64,000 nt of DNA from Ulva prolifera (Eukaryota > Chlorophyta > Ulvophyceae > Ulvales > Ulvaceae), in assembly GCA_023078555.1 (NCBI GenBank), contig CM041200.1:372001-436000 (forward strand), read 5' to 3'. The notes below the pieces were generated by a model, which did no database searches, was not told where the DNA came from, and worked only from the letters and a program-made list of their open reading frames with translations. This document shows positions 42,606 to 59,879 of this stretch, piece by piece. Made by a program: the position numbers and the translations under genes. How positions within the stretch are numbered: the first letter of the stretch is position 1; every line of letters begins with the position of its first letter.

Positions 42606-45600
42606 GCTCTGTCCTGACTCGACATGACATTAGCTGGTCGCGCAAACACTGTCACTCTGGGAACTTCGGCTTCAGAGGATGCTTGTTTGGGCTCCGTACA
42701 CCTGGAGAGCCGCGTGGGCAAACACATCATCAATGTGAAGTACACTGTGGTTGAGTCCTTGCCCACCGCAGCCACAGAGCTGGAGCCCAATCAGGTCCTC
42801 TTTGTTCTTGACGTTATCTGTGCAGTAGGCATGCAATTGTCTTTCCACAAACTCATCCTGATCATGATTCCTGCTCCCGCTGTCCACTCCAAAAAGCGGA
42901 GAAAGGGCACGCCATGGTTTGCTGCAATCCATCTTCACCACAACAAACACACCACAGAATCAAGTGATCTGGATGACTTTGTGATCTCATAGCGTGAACT
43001 CAAGAACTTGACTGCGAAGGCTCGCATGGGCAAGCACCCTCTGTTTATAGCACACGTGAAACCGTCCGCAGCATCATTGAATGTCAGTTGTGCAAACACA
43101 AGAAAGAAAGGATATCTGTCAGATCAGGTGGCCCCTGCACATCAGCCGCAGGCCTCTGATGCAATACCACCTGCCATCCGACCGGTCATTGACAAGCACA
43201 CAGCAAACGGCGGCACCTTGGGCCCAGCCCCTCCCAACGCATCAGCATCTGGTTTTGAGATGAACATCGATCTGCTTCCTGGTGCACGCCCCAAGGCGGC
43301 TAGGCTGTATCGATTGACATCTCTGGAGCAGCTGGTGTTGGAGAAGCAGCGCCAGCACCTCATCGACATGGGATGGGTCAAACCGTCCATCTCACCATGG
43401 GCATCATGTGTCTTGTTTGCACCCAAAACAACTTTCAGAACCCCCGACGGCTTGTACCAGTGGACAGTCATGCCGTTTGGCCTGTCAAATGCACCATATG
43501 TGTTTCAGCAAGCGGTGCATGTGGTACTGAAAGGACTTGTAGGAAAAATATGTCTTGCACATTTGTATGATATCATTGTTTTAGCCGGCCGAATTGTTTT
43601 AGCCGGCCGAATCTGAAGATCAGCATGCCACGAATCTGGACACGGTCCTCACGCGTTGAGCCGATCACAATTTCTTCTGCAACACAAACAAATGCCAATT
43701 CGCGTTAAGGGAAATTAAATACTTGGGTCATACTGTCACAACACATACAGTGAAACCAGACCCATACAAGGTCGAGGTGCTACAGCAGTGGCCCATGGCA
43801 GACCTGGTGTCATCACCCTACAAAATCCGCTCATTTCTGGGCCTCGCTGGGTATTTCAGGAGATTTGTACCAAAGTTCCCCATATTGGCGGGCCCGCTAA
43901 TGCATCGCATCAGCACCAAAGAGCACCAGCCTTGGACTTTCCAATGCACAGAGTCATTCAATAATATCAAGGCTGCTTTGGTCATTGCTACAGTTCTTAG
44001 GCACCCAGATTCATCTAATCCATCATATTTACACCGATGCATCGGATTACGCATATGGAGCAGTTCTCACTCAGGATCACGAGGGCAGCCTGGCTCCTGT
44101 GGCCTGGATTAGGCGGAAGCTCAATATGGCTGAAGAGAATTATTACACTCTTGAAAAAGAGCTGGGCGTGATTGTCTTTGCCTGTAGACAATGGTGTTGT
44201 TAACTAGAGAACAACCAGACAGCTTTTATTCATTCAGATCAAAACCCGCTCAGATTCCTACAGACTCAGAAGAAGCTTTCTGGCAAACATGCCCGATAGC
44301 TTGAGTCCTTGTCACGTATCAACTGGAAAATCACATAAACTTTCCAGGTGACAAGAACTACGTGGCTGACGCGCTCAGCAGAGCTACACACTTGCCACAC
44401 ACCGACGTCATAATACATGACGGCGACACATTATCGGCAGAACTGCCGCATGAGCCATATCGATCATTGGCCCTCACCAGCGTTCTAGTTTGCAGAGCAC
44501 TGACTCAGGAGGGGTTCCCTCCGCTGCACACTTCAATGCTGTCATCACGTGGACCTCAACCGATGACCCGGGGGACTTCCCCACAGGGATCCAGGTTGAT
44601 TGCACCACCAAGAATCCAGTCTACACGTTCAGAGGCCCACTCTGTTCAGCTCCGGCCTGCAGCAAGTCAGCTCGCAAAGCCCGCAAGCAGCAGCGGACAT
44701 CAGAGCAGCCACTACCTTCAGCCGGCCCCGTCAGCCCAGCAAAATCTGCTGCCGTTGTTCTTGCGGGACACCATCAGGCCCCAGCCACGTCTTCCGGGCA
44801 GCCCTCCGCTTTCACCGCCGGCGCTCCCTCCGCCGCCGCCCCGGCGGTTCCCATTGGTGTCCACCAGGATATGCTGTCAGCCCCCCTGACACCGCCAGGG
44901 TTTCCGCCGCCTCCGCCGCTCCCGCAGCAACAGCCGATCAGCGGCGCCGGGATTTCGCAGCAACCCTCACGGGCGACAGACCAGCCCCTTGAGGACATTG
45001 TCCTTGACCAGACCGTCTACGAGGAAATGGGTGCGAACCTGCAATATCATCACAACACATACATGTCACTAGATGTTGTTCTAGACGATTTCTGGGAGCG
45101 TGTGCGAGTCGGATACTCGCATGACCCTGCGTTCCAGCCTCCAAACGAGTACAGGTTCGACAAGAACTTGCAGGCCTACTTTTTAGGCCACAAGCTGGTG
45201 GTGCCTGATCATGACCAGCTCTGCAAGCAGATTTTGCTCTGGCATCACGTGCATCCTTGGCATGCACACTTGGGCGTCCAGCGCACAGCTGCCTTGATCA
45301 CGGAATCATTCCATTGGCCGTGCATATCTGCTGATATCAAATCATTTACGTCGCAATGGCACTCGTGCCAGCTCATTAAATCCCCAGACTGCTCCGACAG
45401 CACCCTCTCACCACTTCCCGTACCCACAGCATGTTGGAGGGTGATCAGCTTGGACATGATCACGCAGCTGCCTCGCACATCAGATGGGTTTGACTACATT
45501 GTGATGGACATCCTCGATCGGAGGCGCCATCCACAGGCCCATCCAGGAGTCCACACTTCCTTGCCCGGTGGAAGGGATACTCCAGTCGACATGACCTGTG

Positions 45601-45690
45601 GCTGCCACCTGCTGAGTTGGTCAATTGCCTTGACAAGGCGGCATCGTATCTGTTTCAGAACTCCACAGCGCAGCAACGTGAAGTCATAAT
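42606..45690 (+). pseudogene. G1 gypsy protease-RT-RNaseH-integrase, broken
   Basis: Protease-region remnant about 42620-42990 (INVKYTVVESLP, LFVLDVICAVGMQ). RT from 43008: FEMNIDLLPGARPKAAR, GWVKPSISPWASCVLFAPK; it then jumps to TTFRTPDGLYQWTVMPFGLS, so about 65 residues including the first catalytic Asp are deleted compared with G2. The YxDD box reads LYDIIVL beside a 17-bp duplication (TTTTAGCCGGCCGAATT, about 43580-43614). Stops and shifts follow; RNase H (YTDASDYAYGAVLTQDHEG, ENYYTLEKELGVIVFACRQW) and integrase (ADALSRATHL, LLWHHVHPWHAHLGVQRTA, CQLIKSP) are recognisable. The integrase core ends abruptly at DYIVMDILDR. A proline/serine-rich insert of about 150 residues separates RNase H from integrase. 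Confidence 0.8.
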
Positions 45691-45843
45691 TTAATAGTTT
45701 CCGCGCTAGGAGCGTATGCAGTTGACACATCTCCTGCAGCGTGCACGCCGGTCCACCTCACGCCAGCCTAGGGGGCAGCACCGGATGTCGGTGCCACCCA
45801 GGTTGAGCACCACGACGCGTCGCAAGTCAGCTAGGTTGCACAA

Positions 45844-45875
<32 letters not shown>

Positions 45876-47234
45876 GCACAAAGCTGACTCTGCTGTGTGC
45901 AGATTTTGCAGCTGTTGCGGTAGTACTGGTGACAGTGCCGCTCAGCCATTGTCGTGCTAGGAGACGTCTGAACACGGTGGTAGCACTTACAGCATTATTC
46001 AGTGGTCGTAGAAGTCGGATTTGACGTGGGGAGGCCGCGCCGCCGGCACCTACCCGCTCCGCTGGGCGTTTTCCCAGTTGCCAGCATGTTGTGAACATTG
46101 CAGTTGCCGCATGCAATCTCAGCCTCTTCCCCACGATTTTGTCACAGCGAGGCGTCCGTCATGGCGCTCCCGCCACGGCTTTGGTTTGCTGTTGGTCACA
46201 TCGGTCGCTTTGCGGTGTCGTGAATGTTGGGGTTTGCGCGTGTTGTCTACGCACGTTGTGTGTCACGGCCACATATTATGCACCTCTGACGTCATACAAT
46301 CGTGCAGTTGAGTCACTTCCATCCTTCGGGCCAGCTCAGGCCTCGGCGGACAGGCGCCCACGTCGCCTCCTCAACAATGTCAAGCGGCTTATCCAGGAGT
46401 TTGGTCGCATGCCGCCCCCGGGAATCACAACGAACGAACTTCAAGAGCAGCTCTGTCTCCTCGCTACGGCCGATCATGCCGAGGTCGAGGCGTCAGGTGA
46501 GCGGTCACTTGCCGTCAGCAAGTTCATGAATTGGGCGGCCGCCATCCGCGGCCGAGTCGTAGGAACATATCTCGAGGATATTGTGTTCGAATTCTACGAA
46601 TAAGTCATTTCTTTTTTCTTTCTTTCAGTCAGCGCTCGCTCCAACCACCTTGTAACCTGGTTGCAGAGCAGTCGCGTCCTGGATCCTGTTGCAAGGGCCC
46701 AATGTAAAGACTGTTAGTCAAGAGACATGGAGTGTGAGATCTGTCGTCTACCCTTTAAGGTCCAGCTGCTTATATATTGTAAGATAGCCTGTGTACGGCA
46801 CCTGCCACAGTGCGTTGTGCTCAGCACACTGACCCCGTACACACCACAGGCTCCCATCGTGTCCGCCTATATGCCGGACATTTGCAATGCTTCTGGAGAA
46901 TTCCAGAGCAGTGCCTCGATGGCTCGCCTGCGTCAGCAGGACGAGTCTGGCGACCATTGTTAAGAGAGTCATGTACTGACAGCCACGGTCACGTGGGCTA
47001 ACGGGACATTCCGGAGGCTTCCAGAATACTCTAAGCCATGCATCTCCATGCGTGTGACGTATTGTCACACCCAGCGTCGCCCCACTTCGGTGGCCACTCA
47101 GTGGTCAGATCATGTCATGCACGTCAGTCTGCGCTGTGCATGTTTGTTACCCTGCTTTGCATCATGACTCCACCAGCCTTTGCACGTTTGTCACTCATCT
47201 CTCATGAGCTTCGTTCCTCTGTTAAGGGGGGAGG
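45691..47234 (+). other. G1 3' region, unrecognised, with one exon-like frame
   Basis: No known domain. The best coding-like stretch is about 46305-46603 (after an ATCGTGCAG acceptor-like site): RRPRRLLNNVKRLIQEFGRM, ITTNELQEQLCLLATADHAE, then VGTYLEDIVFEFYE and stop. A polypyrimidine tract at 46610-46630 follows. It may be host sequence captured by G1 or unrelated DNA. The last 200 bp lead into the polypurine tract. Confidence 0.35.
45846..45872. repeat. 27-nt poly-C run
   Basis: Homopolymer; the Gly or Pro runs in overlapping frames come from it. Confidence 0.9.
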
Positions 47235-48901
47235 TGTCGTGAGATGACATCTCACGCTGGCGTAGGCCTGTGGTCACAATGCATGTAACTTATGCATTGA
47301 GTCATGATGTACACATGTACCTGTCGGCTACAATGGAAGCTAACCATCGAGAATCCATAGGATGGGCCAAATGAGTAGCAGAGCATCCAGCAGGCGTGCA
47401 CAGCGCACCCCAAGCCACCACAGAGGAGGGGAGAACTTGTAAACACCGTGTGAAAATTGCGAGGGCACGTCCGACCCGCAGCGATAGCTGCAGCGGATGA
47501 ACGGTGATGTGCAAAACGGGGCCCCAACTTCACAGCACTTTGTAGAGCATGAGATGGTGGGCTACAGCTGCCCTGGTAGCATATAGCAGGCATAGTGTGT
47601 TGCTGCATTCTGTTGCGATTGCGGCCGCTGTAGTGCCTCGCTTGACTGTGTGAAAATATTGCTGAGTGCTGTGATTGTCGGTGTCGGTGTTATTGTGAAT
47701 CTTGCACGAGTAGACGAAACAGCAGCACAGTGGAGAGGCAGGAGCAGGTGTGACAGTTTGTCAAAAGGCCGGGCAATTCCGGGCTGCGATCACCGAGCTG
47801 CTATATGTCTAGTATGTGCTGCCATTCATGCGTGCTGAAAATTCGGGCAGCACACCCATTGCACGCATTTGTGAGTCCACAGGCCATGAGCATCATAGCA
47901 CAACCTCAACGTCATCACTGTATGCCTTTAGAATGGGCGAAGCATATACAATGCTGTGCATCTGGCCAGGACCGAATTCTCGTGTCGATGGTTGGCTTAA
48001 TTTTTGCCTGATGTCAAGGTGCACTTGTATATACTAAGATCCTCGTGCTACACGAAGACCCCCAAGTCAGAATCCCACAAGATAAATACACATGGCGCTT
48101 GCACCGCACACACTTGCAGAGTCACACACTCTATTGCATTTCACAAAATCAGCTTATAAAAGGTCGTGCACTTAGAAACGCACGCGAACACAAGTGACCT
48201 CAGCTTATGAGGCCGCCTGTGCGACAAGTTACAACCATCCGCCAGATCCGGCCGTCGCACGCGTCGCGGAGACGCGTTGCGCTTGCGCGCTGTCAGACTC
48301 AGCTGTGTACGTCAAAATGTACATAGGCACGGACAGTTCAGTCCCGGCGCCCCTATAGGTACACACTGTGGCAGCTACGTCAAGATGCTGCACATTATCG
48401 CGCACAATCTTGGGATGAGATCCAACTTTCAGCGTGTCGATCTCTGGCGCGCAACACGCCACGCCCGCTCATGGGCTGCATCGTGCGCAGCCTCCCTCAG
48501 AGACCCTCATACACCACGCACTGCGCACAGAACACTGTCAAACACTCACGCATTACTGCGTGTCACCACAAGTCACTAGGGATCCCTCACTTATTGGGGA
48601 TTCCATCAGATGAATGCATAGGGTGCGCAGCATCTTGGCGAGGCCAGCCATAGCAGGGGGTAGTCCAGGGTGCATCACAAGCAGTATTTATGATGCGCGC
48701 TTGCTGGGTCCGACACAGTTCGCACTGGTTCGGATAGGGCGCTTCTATTGAGCACTTCTTCCGTTCTGTCCTGCGTACACGCATCCAATCTCTGTTTATT
48801 GTTGCCGCATAGGTCCTTGTGCCTGGCCGCAAGCCCACGCTTCCACTGTCAATCATTCCAAGGTACTCCGCTCGAAGACCAGGGACCTCGCGTCCTAGAC
48901 A
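47235..48901 (+). repeat. Gypsy LTR (about 980 bp) carrying a 686-bp insertion
   Basis: Begins TGTCGTGAGATGACATCTCA after a polypurine tract and ends CGCGTCCTAGACA. An inverted copy is at 57693-58675 without the insertion. TATA-like CTTATAAAAGG at about 48151 and GTATTTATGATGC at about 48685 are candidate promoter elements. Confidence 0.75.
47326..48011. mobile_element. 686-bp insertion with subterminal inverted repeats, in the gypsy LTR
   Basis: The inverted LTR copy at 58.6 kb is continuous where this one is split, so this is an insertion. TGTC precedes (47322-47325) and follows (48012-48015) it. Near its ends, AAGCTAACCATCGAGAAT is matched in reverse by AAGCCAACCATCGACACGAG. No coding region recognised; probably a non-autonomous DNA transposon. 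Confidence 0.55.
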
Positions 48902-48932
48902 AGCAGCCTCTTGGCGACGGTCTTTCACTTGC

Positions 48933-49275
48933 TGTCACAATGCATGCGCCTGTGGGCAGCAGTGTGATGACACGTGCACCCATGCACGATCGATCTGCGG
49001 ATCCAGTGCAGGGGTAAGCCACCAACGGGATTGTCCTGGAGTGGTGAGGGAGATCCTGCGAGTATCTCCCGTCGTAATCTTGACTGTTCACTGTGCCTAT
49101 ATGGATGTGCACACTGTGATCTGTAACCTTTCTCTCTACTGTTTCACGGTGCTAGTATCTCCCCTTAGCGTTCCTCGGTTCTACATCTGTGCGCAGCAGG
49201 TATGGAACGCTGGCTGCCCTGACATGACCTGTACTAAGACTGCGCGTCTGGCCTGACAAGATAGCGTTTCTGACA
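48933..49275 (+). repeat. C4 5' LTR
   Basis: 343 bp, TGTCACAATGCATG ... GTTTCTGACA; TATA-like CCTATATGGATG at about 49097. Confidence 0.9.
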
Positions 49276-49296
49276 TGGTATCGGTGCATGTTTGCG
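49276..49296 (+). promoter_or_regulatory. C4 primer-binding-site-like sequence
   Basis: TGGTATCGGTGCATGTTTGCG directly follows the LTR and is shared by C1 and C5 with one or two changes. Confidence 0.6.
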
Positions 49297-49337
49297 TTAT
49301 GTCTGTTATGGTCTTGTTCAGGACGCCATTGGCCAAA

Positions 49338-49394
49338 GTCTGCGCGCAGACACTTCAGGCATTCCACTGCTCTGCCGGCGCTCAGACCGCGGTC
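49338..49394 (+). promoter_or_regulatory. Two palindromes in the C4 RNA leader, possible dimerisation/packaging hairpins
   Basis: GTCTGCGCGCAGAC (49338-49351) and GACCGCGGTC (49385-49394) are perfect palindromes 42 and 89 nt past the PBS. The first is conserved in C5 (62917-62930) and, with one changed base, in C2 (37535-37548) and C3 (42189-42202). The function is inference, by analogy with retroviral kissing-loop sites. Confidence 0.45.
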
Positions 49395-49580
49395 ACAAGC
49401 ACAGGCATCATTGAGCGGTCTCGTAGCATATTGTTGTTGGATACAATTCGAGACGCTTGTTTTCAAATGATCAGCGCTGGGAAAAGCGAATGCGTTCGCT
49501 TATTTCTCAACCTGTCGGCTTGCGAGCCACCAATTGGTTAGTCGCTGCGCGCAACAACGAATCGTTTATCCAACTGCAGG

Positions 49581-55363
<5,783 letters not shown>

Positions 55364-55380
55364 CAGGGTTTATGGGGGAG

Positions 55381-55729
55381 TGTCACAATGCATGAGCCTG
55401 CGGGCAGCGGTGTGGTGACAGGTGCACCCATGCACGGACGATCCGCGGATCCAGTGCAGGGGTAAGCCGCCAGCTGGGATTGTCGCGATGTAGTGAGGGA
55501 GATCCTACGAGGGATTCCCGGCGTAACCTTGAGTGTTCAGTGTGCATATAAGGATGTGCACACTGAGATCTGTAACCATTCTTATCACTGTTTCACGGTA
55601 CTAGCTGTATCCTGATCTCCCCATCGCATTCCTCGGTTCTACCCCTGTGCGCAGCAGGTATGGAATGCAGGCTGCCTGACCTGACTTAAGACTGCGCGTC
55701 TGACCTGCAGATAGAGAGCGTTTCTGACA
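55381..55729 (+). repeat. C4 3' LTR
   Basis: 349 bp, TGTCACAATGCATG ... GTTTCTGACA, preceded by GGTTTATGGGGGAG. It differs from the 5' LTR at many positions and by small indels, so C4 is old or recombinant. Confidence 0.9.
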
Positions 55730-55895
55730 GGCCAACCATAGCATTATCACGCGCACCTTCCTCAACCGACATGCCATTGCTTACACGCCATAGCAGAGTG
55801 TCACCATTGGCATTTCCGCCACCGAGGCATCATGTCTTGGCACAGTCACCCTTGACACATGAGTAGGCAGAAACATCATATCCATCACGTAATGT

Positions 55896-56734
55896 TGACT
55901 ATTCGGGTAGCGCCAGGAGCTGGGCACCCTAGCGAGCGTACAGAAACGACAGGAGAGATTCGGTTTCAGTGTTTTTTTCTCCCGTTCACTCTTTTGTAAC
56001 AGGAGAGAACGACAGGGTTAACAATGCAGCAGACGATGGAATGACTGGAACAGAATCGCCCCAATCGACCAAAGGTAATTGTCGATCACAACAAAACACT
56101 TGGAATATATTTGCCCAGGCCCATCCCTGCGTTGTGCTGTCCTCGCTACTGATAGCTCTGTGGAACTGTGGAATCGCGCTGCTCGTTGATCTCTGTACGG
56201 ATCAGGGTGCAGCATCCCGCGAGATCTGGCGATCTTCTGCGGGCATTGGGATTTGGCATGTAGCATCCTCTGTCCATTCAATACAGCAGGATGGTGCTGC
56301 ATGGAAACACAGACGTAGATTGGCTGGCATGGTCACTGACATTGCACCCTTGGCGTGCGCAAGCGCCATCCAGGGGTATGCATGCGACGCATGCATTATG
56401 GGACACGTACAACGCTGGCACTTCGCACTGCCAAAAGGCTGTGGCATATGGTGGCATGACACATGGGATTGGTATGTGAGATTATACATGCTGAGGAATG
56501 CTGGTGGCACTTGATGGGCATGTGGAATTATGCACGTGTGGCTGTATGCATGCAGCTCATGTGCACAGCTCTGACGTGATACAGGCTTGCACTCTGAGGT
56601 ATTCTTTGGTATACTTTTGGCTGGCTCCTGTTAGCAGGGCACTAGCCTGAGATACATACACATGTATCCACAATCGGTGCCTGCATATCTGGAATATGTG
56701 TGCTTCCGAGCAGACAGACTTGGCCATTACAACA
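55896..56734. other. Unidentified 840-bp segment inside G2
   Basis: G2 similarity to G1 stops after CACGTAATGTTGAC and resumes at about 56735 (ACGTACACAGTGGTGG). The segment has a long plus-strand frame from 55969 (WNIFAQAHPCVVLSSLLIAL) with no recognisable domain. No clear terminal repeats were found; it could be an insertion or diverged G2 sequence. Confidence 0.35.
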
Positions 56735-57692
56735 CGTACACAGTGGTGGATTCGCTGCCATGTGCAGCTGCAGACTTTCAACGTAATGAAGCTCTGTTTG
56801 CATTGGATGTGATATCTGCTGTGGATATGCATATCAAATTCAAACATCCACACATAGTGATCACGATTCCACCTCCAAAGCCAAAACGGGGCAGGAAGGG
56901 CAACATATGGTTGCCTGCAATACACAAGGGCACAAATAAGTTCACCAGTGAAACTAGCACGATGGATGAATTTTGTACGTCTGCCCACTCAAAGCCATGA
57001 CTAGGTCAAAGCGCACTACGAAATATCCCGTTTATGTCGCACACATCAAACCAGCCATCGAGTATGTACTCACCAGTTGTGCTAGTGCCCGCAAGAAAGG
57101 AGACCTATCGCAGCAAGTGGCTCCGGCGCACCAACTGCAAGCACCTGACACGACCCCAGAACAAATACAAGCCATCATTGACAAACATTCCCAAGAAGGC
57201 AGCACGTTAGGACCGGCTTAACCAAATACATCAGCATCTGGCTTTGAAATGGACATTGACTTGCTGACCGGCACACCCCCAAAGGCTGCACGGCAATATA
57301 GGTTCACACCAATCGAGCAACTTGAACTCGAGAAACAATTGGAACATTTGATCAACATGGGATGGGTGCAACCATTCATCTCCCCGTGGGCATCTTGCGT
57401 CCTTTTTTTTTTGCACCATAGCCGGGTGTCAAGCTTAGACTATGCACAGACTACCGATACTTGAAAGAGAAAACCATCAAGAACACATACCCACTACCGC
57501 GCATTGACACTTTTCTTGAAAAACTCAGAGGTCACAAGTTCTTTTATGCGCTTGATTTACAGTCTGGATATCTCTAGATCAAACTGTCTTCATCAGCGGG
57601 CCCCAGCACTTCGCACTCCGGATGGTCTATATCAACGGACTGTCATGTTGTTTGGACTTCCCAATGCACCATCCGTATTCCAACAGGCTGTC
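56735..57692 (+). pseudogene. G2 gypsy protease/RT N-terminal fragment
   Basis: YTVVDSLPCAAADFQRNEAL, then ASGFEMDIDLLTGTPPKAAR, GWVQPFISPWASCVLF. A run of ten T near 57402 causes a frameshift; the other frame continues KLRLCTDYRYLKEKTIKNTY, PLPRIDTFLEKLRGHKFFYA with the catalytic Asp in ALDLQSGYL, then RTPDGLYQRTVMLFGLPNAP and FQQAV, where the inverted LTR begins. A TAA (GPA stop) also interrupts at about 57219. It keeps the RT segment that G1 has deleted. Confidence 0.8.
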
Positions 57693-58675
57693 TGTCTAGG
57701 ACGCGAGGTCCCTGGTCTCTGAGCGGAGTGCCTTGGAATGAATGACAGTGGAAGCGTGGGCTTACGGCCATGCACGAGGACCTACGCGGCAACAATTAAC
57801 AGAGATTGGATGCGTGTACGCAAGACAAAGTGGAAGAAGTGCTTAATAGAAGCGCCCTATCAGAACCAGTGCGAACTGTGTCGGACCCATCAAGCGCGCA
57901 ATATAAATACTGCTTTTGATGCGCCTAGGACTACCCCTGCTCTGGCTGGCCTCGCCAAGATGCTGCGCACCCTGCGCAGTCATCTGATGGAATCCCCAAT
58001 AAGTGAGGGATCCCCAATGACTTGTGGTTACACGCTGGAATGCGTGAGTGTTTGACATTGTTCTGTGCGCAATGCGTGGTGCATGAGGATCTCTGAGGGA
58101 GACTGCGCACGATGCAACCCCATGAGCGGGCGTGGCGTGGTGCGAGCCAGAGATCGACACGATGAATGCTGAATCTCATCCCGAGATTGTGCGCGATAAT
58201 GTGCAGCATCTTGACATAGCCGCCACAGTGTGTAAGTAGAGGGGCGCCGGGATTGAATTGTCCGTGCCTGTGTACATTTTGACGTGCACAGCTGAGTCTA
58301 ACGGTGCGCAAGCGCAACGCGTCTCCGCGACGCGTGCGACTGCCCGATCTGGCGGATGTTTGTAACTTGTCGCAGAGGCGGCCTCATAAGCTGAGGTCAC
58401 TTGTGTTCGCGTGTGTTTTTAATTGCACGGCCTTTTACAAGCTGACTTTGTGAAATGCAATAGAGTGTGTGACTATACAAGTGTGTGCGGCGCAAGCGCC
58501 ACGTGTATGTATGTTGTGGGATTCTGACTTGGTGATCTTCGTGTAGCACGAGGATCTTAGTATATACAAGTGTATCTTGACAGGTACATGTGTATGGCTG
58601 TACATCATGACTCAATGCATGAGTTACATGCATTGTGACCACCGGCCTGCGCCAACGGGAGGTGCTATCTCATGT
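57693..58675 (-). repeat. Solo gypsy LTR in inverted orientation
   Basis: Starts TGTCTAGGACGCGAGG, the reverse complement of the end of the LTR at 47235-48901, and matches it over its length apart from that copy's 686-bp insertion. About 220 bp of G2 RT (including the YxDD region) are missing at this point and no target duplication is visible, so the insertion was accompanied or followed by deletion. Confidence 0.75.
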
Positions 58676-58743
58676 AGTCACGGCCGACACAGTCAAGCCG
58701 ACCCCGATAAATTCTCGGTCTTGAAAGATTGGCCCTTGGGTGT

Positions 58744-59012
58744 TGTGAAAATGCCTTGTAGCACCCAAGGCATGTGCACATGCGAATGCACACACATACA
58801 CGTGGCAGTCACTTGCCCGCGAGTGAGAAGACTCATTTCCGCGCGTCGTATACGTCGAACAAGGTCATGGTTCAAGTATCTAGCTGAGATATTGACCATG
58901 CAGGTGTGATCCCAGATCTCAGGCGTCATGTGCTAAGTACTCCGCGCACATACTTAACATTTCTCCCAACTCATTACGGTATGACGCTTCCACTCGCGCT
59001 TACATTTGAACA
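58744..59012. mobile_element. 269-bp MITE, copy 2, inverted relative to copy 1
   Basis: TGTGAAAATGCC ... TACATTTGAACA; homologous along its length to the reverse complement of 32231-32505. The flanks TTGGGTGT (58736-58743) and TTGGATGA (59013-59020) agree at 6 of 8 positions, an aged 8-bp target duplication in the G2 RT. Confidence 0.7.
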
Positions 59013-59058
59013 TTGGATGACTTGCAAAAGTCACCAAAAAACATCAGATCGTTCCTTG

Positions 59059-59871
59059 AAGTGTGCTTAATTTCGTTTGAGTGAATATCACTTAGTAATC
59101 TATGAGATGGTCAAATTTTTAATTCAGCTATCGCTTGCTAAGCTATAAGGTGGCCGCATCTGGAATTTTGCTATTGCTTTGCACTTCAACTCAAACTGGC
59201 TGTCACAGTCGCTTGCAGCACGCCCACAGCCTTTGAGTGCCCTTCGCTCATTATGTGAGAATTGAGAGTGTGCTTGTTAAGCAGGAGACTCGAACTTATA
59301 CCTAGCTGGGTGTCGCAGTAGTGCATTTGATACAAGAAGGCTGCGCCGGCATAGTTCCATTTGCGACAACCGCTTCAGACAGGTTGCCAAAGCAGTCATA
59401 CATATCATCCTTCAGGTTCAGTTTCGCGCGCGTCTTAGATGGCCCGGGTGCGTATGCAGGATCTTGCTCAGCGATCGTGTTCTCAGCATGAGGACAAGGC
59501 TGCTCGACGGGTGTAGGATGCACAACATCGTCTGCTTATACGTCTATGGCATGTACAGGTGCTTCAGGGCGCTTGCTAAGGAGGCCTCGGGTTGGATAGT
59601 GCATGGGCAGCTTGGCTTTAAACGGGCGACCGGCTCTGGTCGCTAGCAAGCATCAAGCAGCAACCAGAGCCACAATAAGTAAAGCGATGATCGACAGGCT
59701 GCATTGATTTCACGGTCGCTAAGCAAGCTATAAGATCTTGCGCGAATTAGTTACTTCCTCGCTTCGCTCGCGATAGAGGGGGTGTCATAATTAGCTTTCA
59801 TCGCTCAAGTCGCACTTGAATTATTGATTTTATCGCTCATAAGCAACCTATCGGCCAAATTAAGAACACCG
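59059..59871. mobile_element. 813-bp DNA-transposon-like insertion with 8-bp target duplication
   Basis: GTTCCTTG at 59051-59058 and 59872-59879 flank it exactly, inside the RT codons for SFLGLAGYFRRF. Ends are inverted: GTGTGCTTAATTTCG on the left against GTGTTCTTAATTTGG (13 of 15) on the right. Several internal copies of a GCTAAGCAAGCTATAAG-like motif. No transposase frame. hAT-like by target-site length. Confidence 0.7.
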
Positions 59872-59879
59872 GTTCCTTG

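Larger units (their letters stand above)
42606..48901 (+). mobile_element. Gypsy-type element G1, 5'-truncated
   Basis: Protease-RT-RNaseH-integrase order on the plus strand, followed about 1.5 kb later by a polypurine tract (AAGGGGGGAGG, 47224-47234) and an LTR at 47235-48901. The 5' LTR and gag are lost where the C3 LTR begins. Alternatively the LTR at 47235 belongs to G2 and G1 has lost both. Confidence 0.7.

Noticed and set aside
45706-46134. Gly-rich or Pro-rich protein around the poly-C run
   Set aside because: Both strands are open around the homopolymer, neither has a family match, and the run itself creates the low-complexity protein.
55969-56514. Cellular gene encoding a 181-residue membrane-like protein
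   Set aside because: It sits inside gypsy G2, has no recognisable domain and no supporting splice or promoter signal; reported only as an unidentified segment.
59280-59310. tRNA B-box-like GTTCGAGTC on the minus strand
   Set aside because: No T-stem pairing, no D-arm or anticodon arm at the right distance; it lies inside a DNA-transposon-like insertion.
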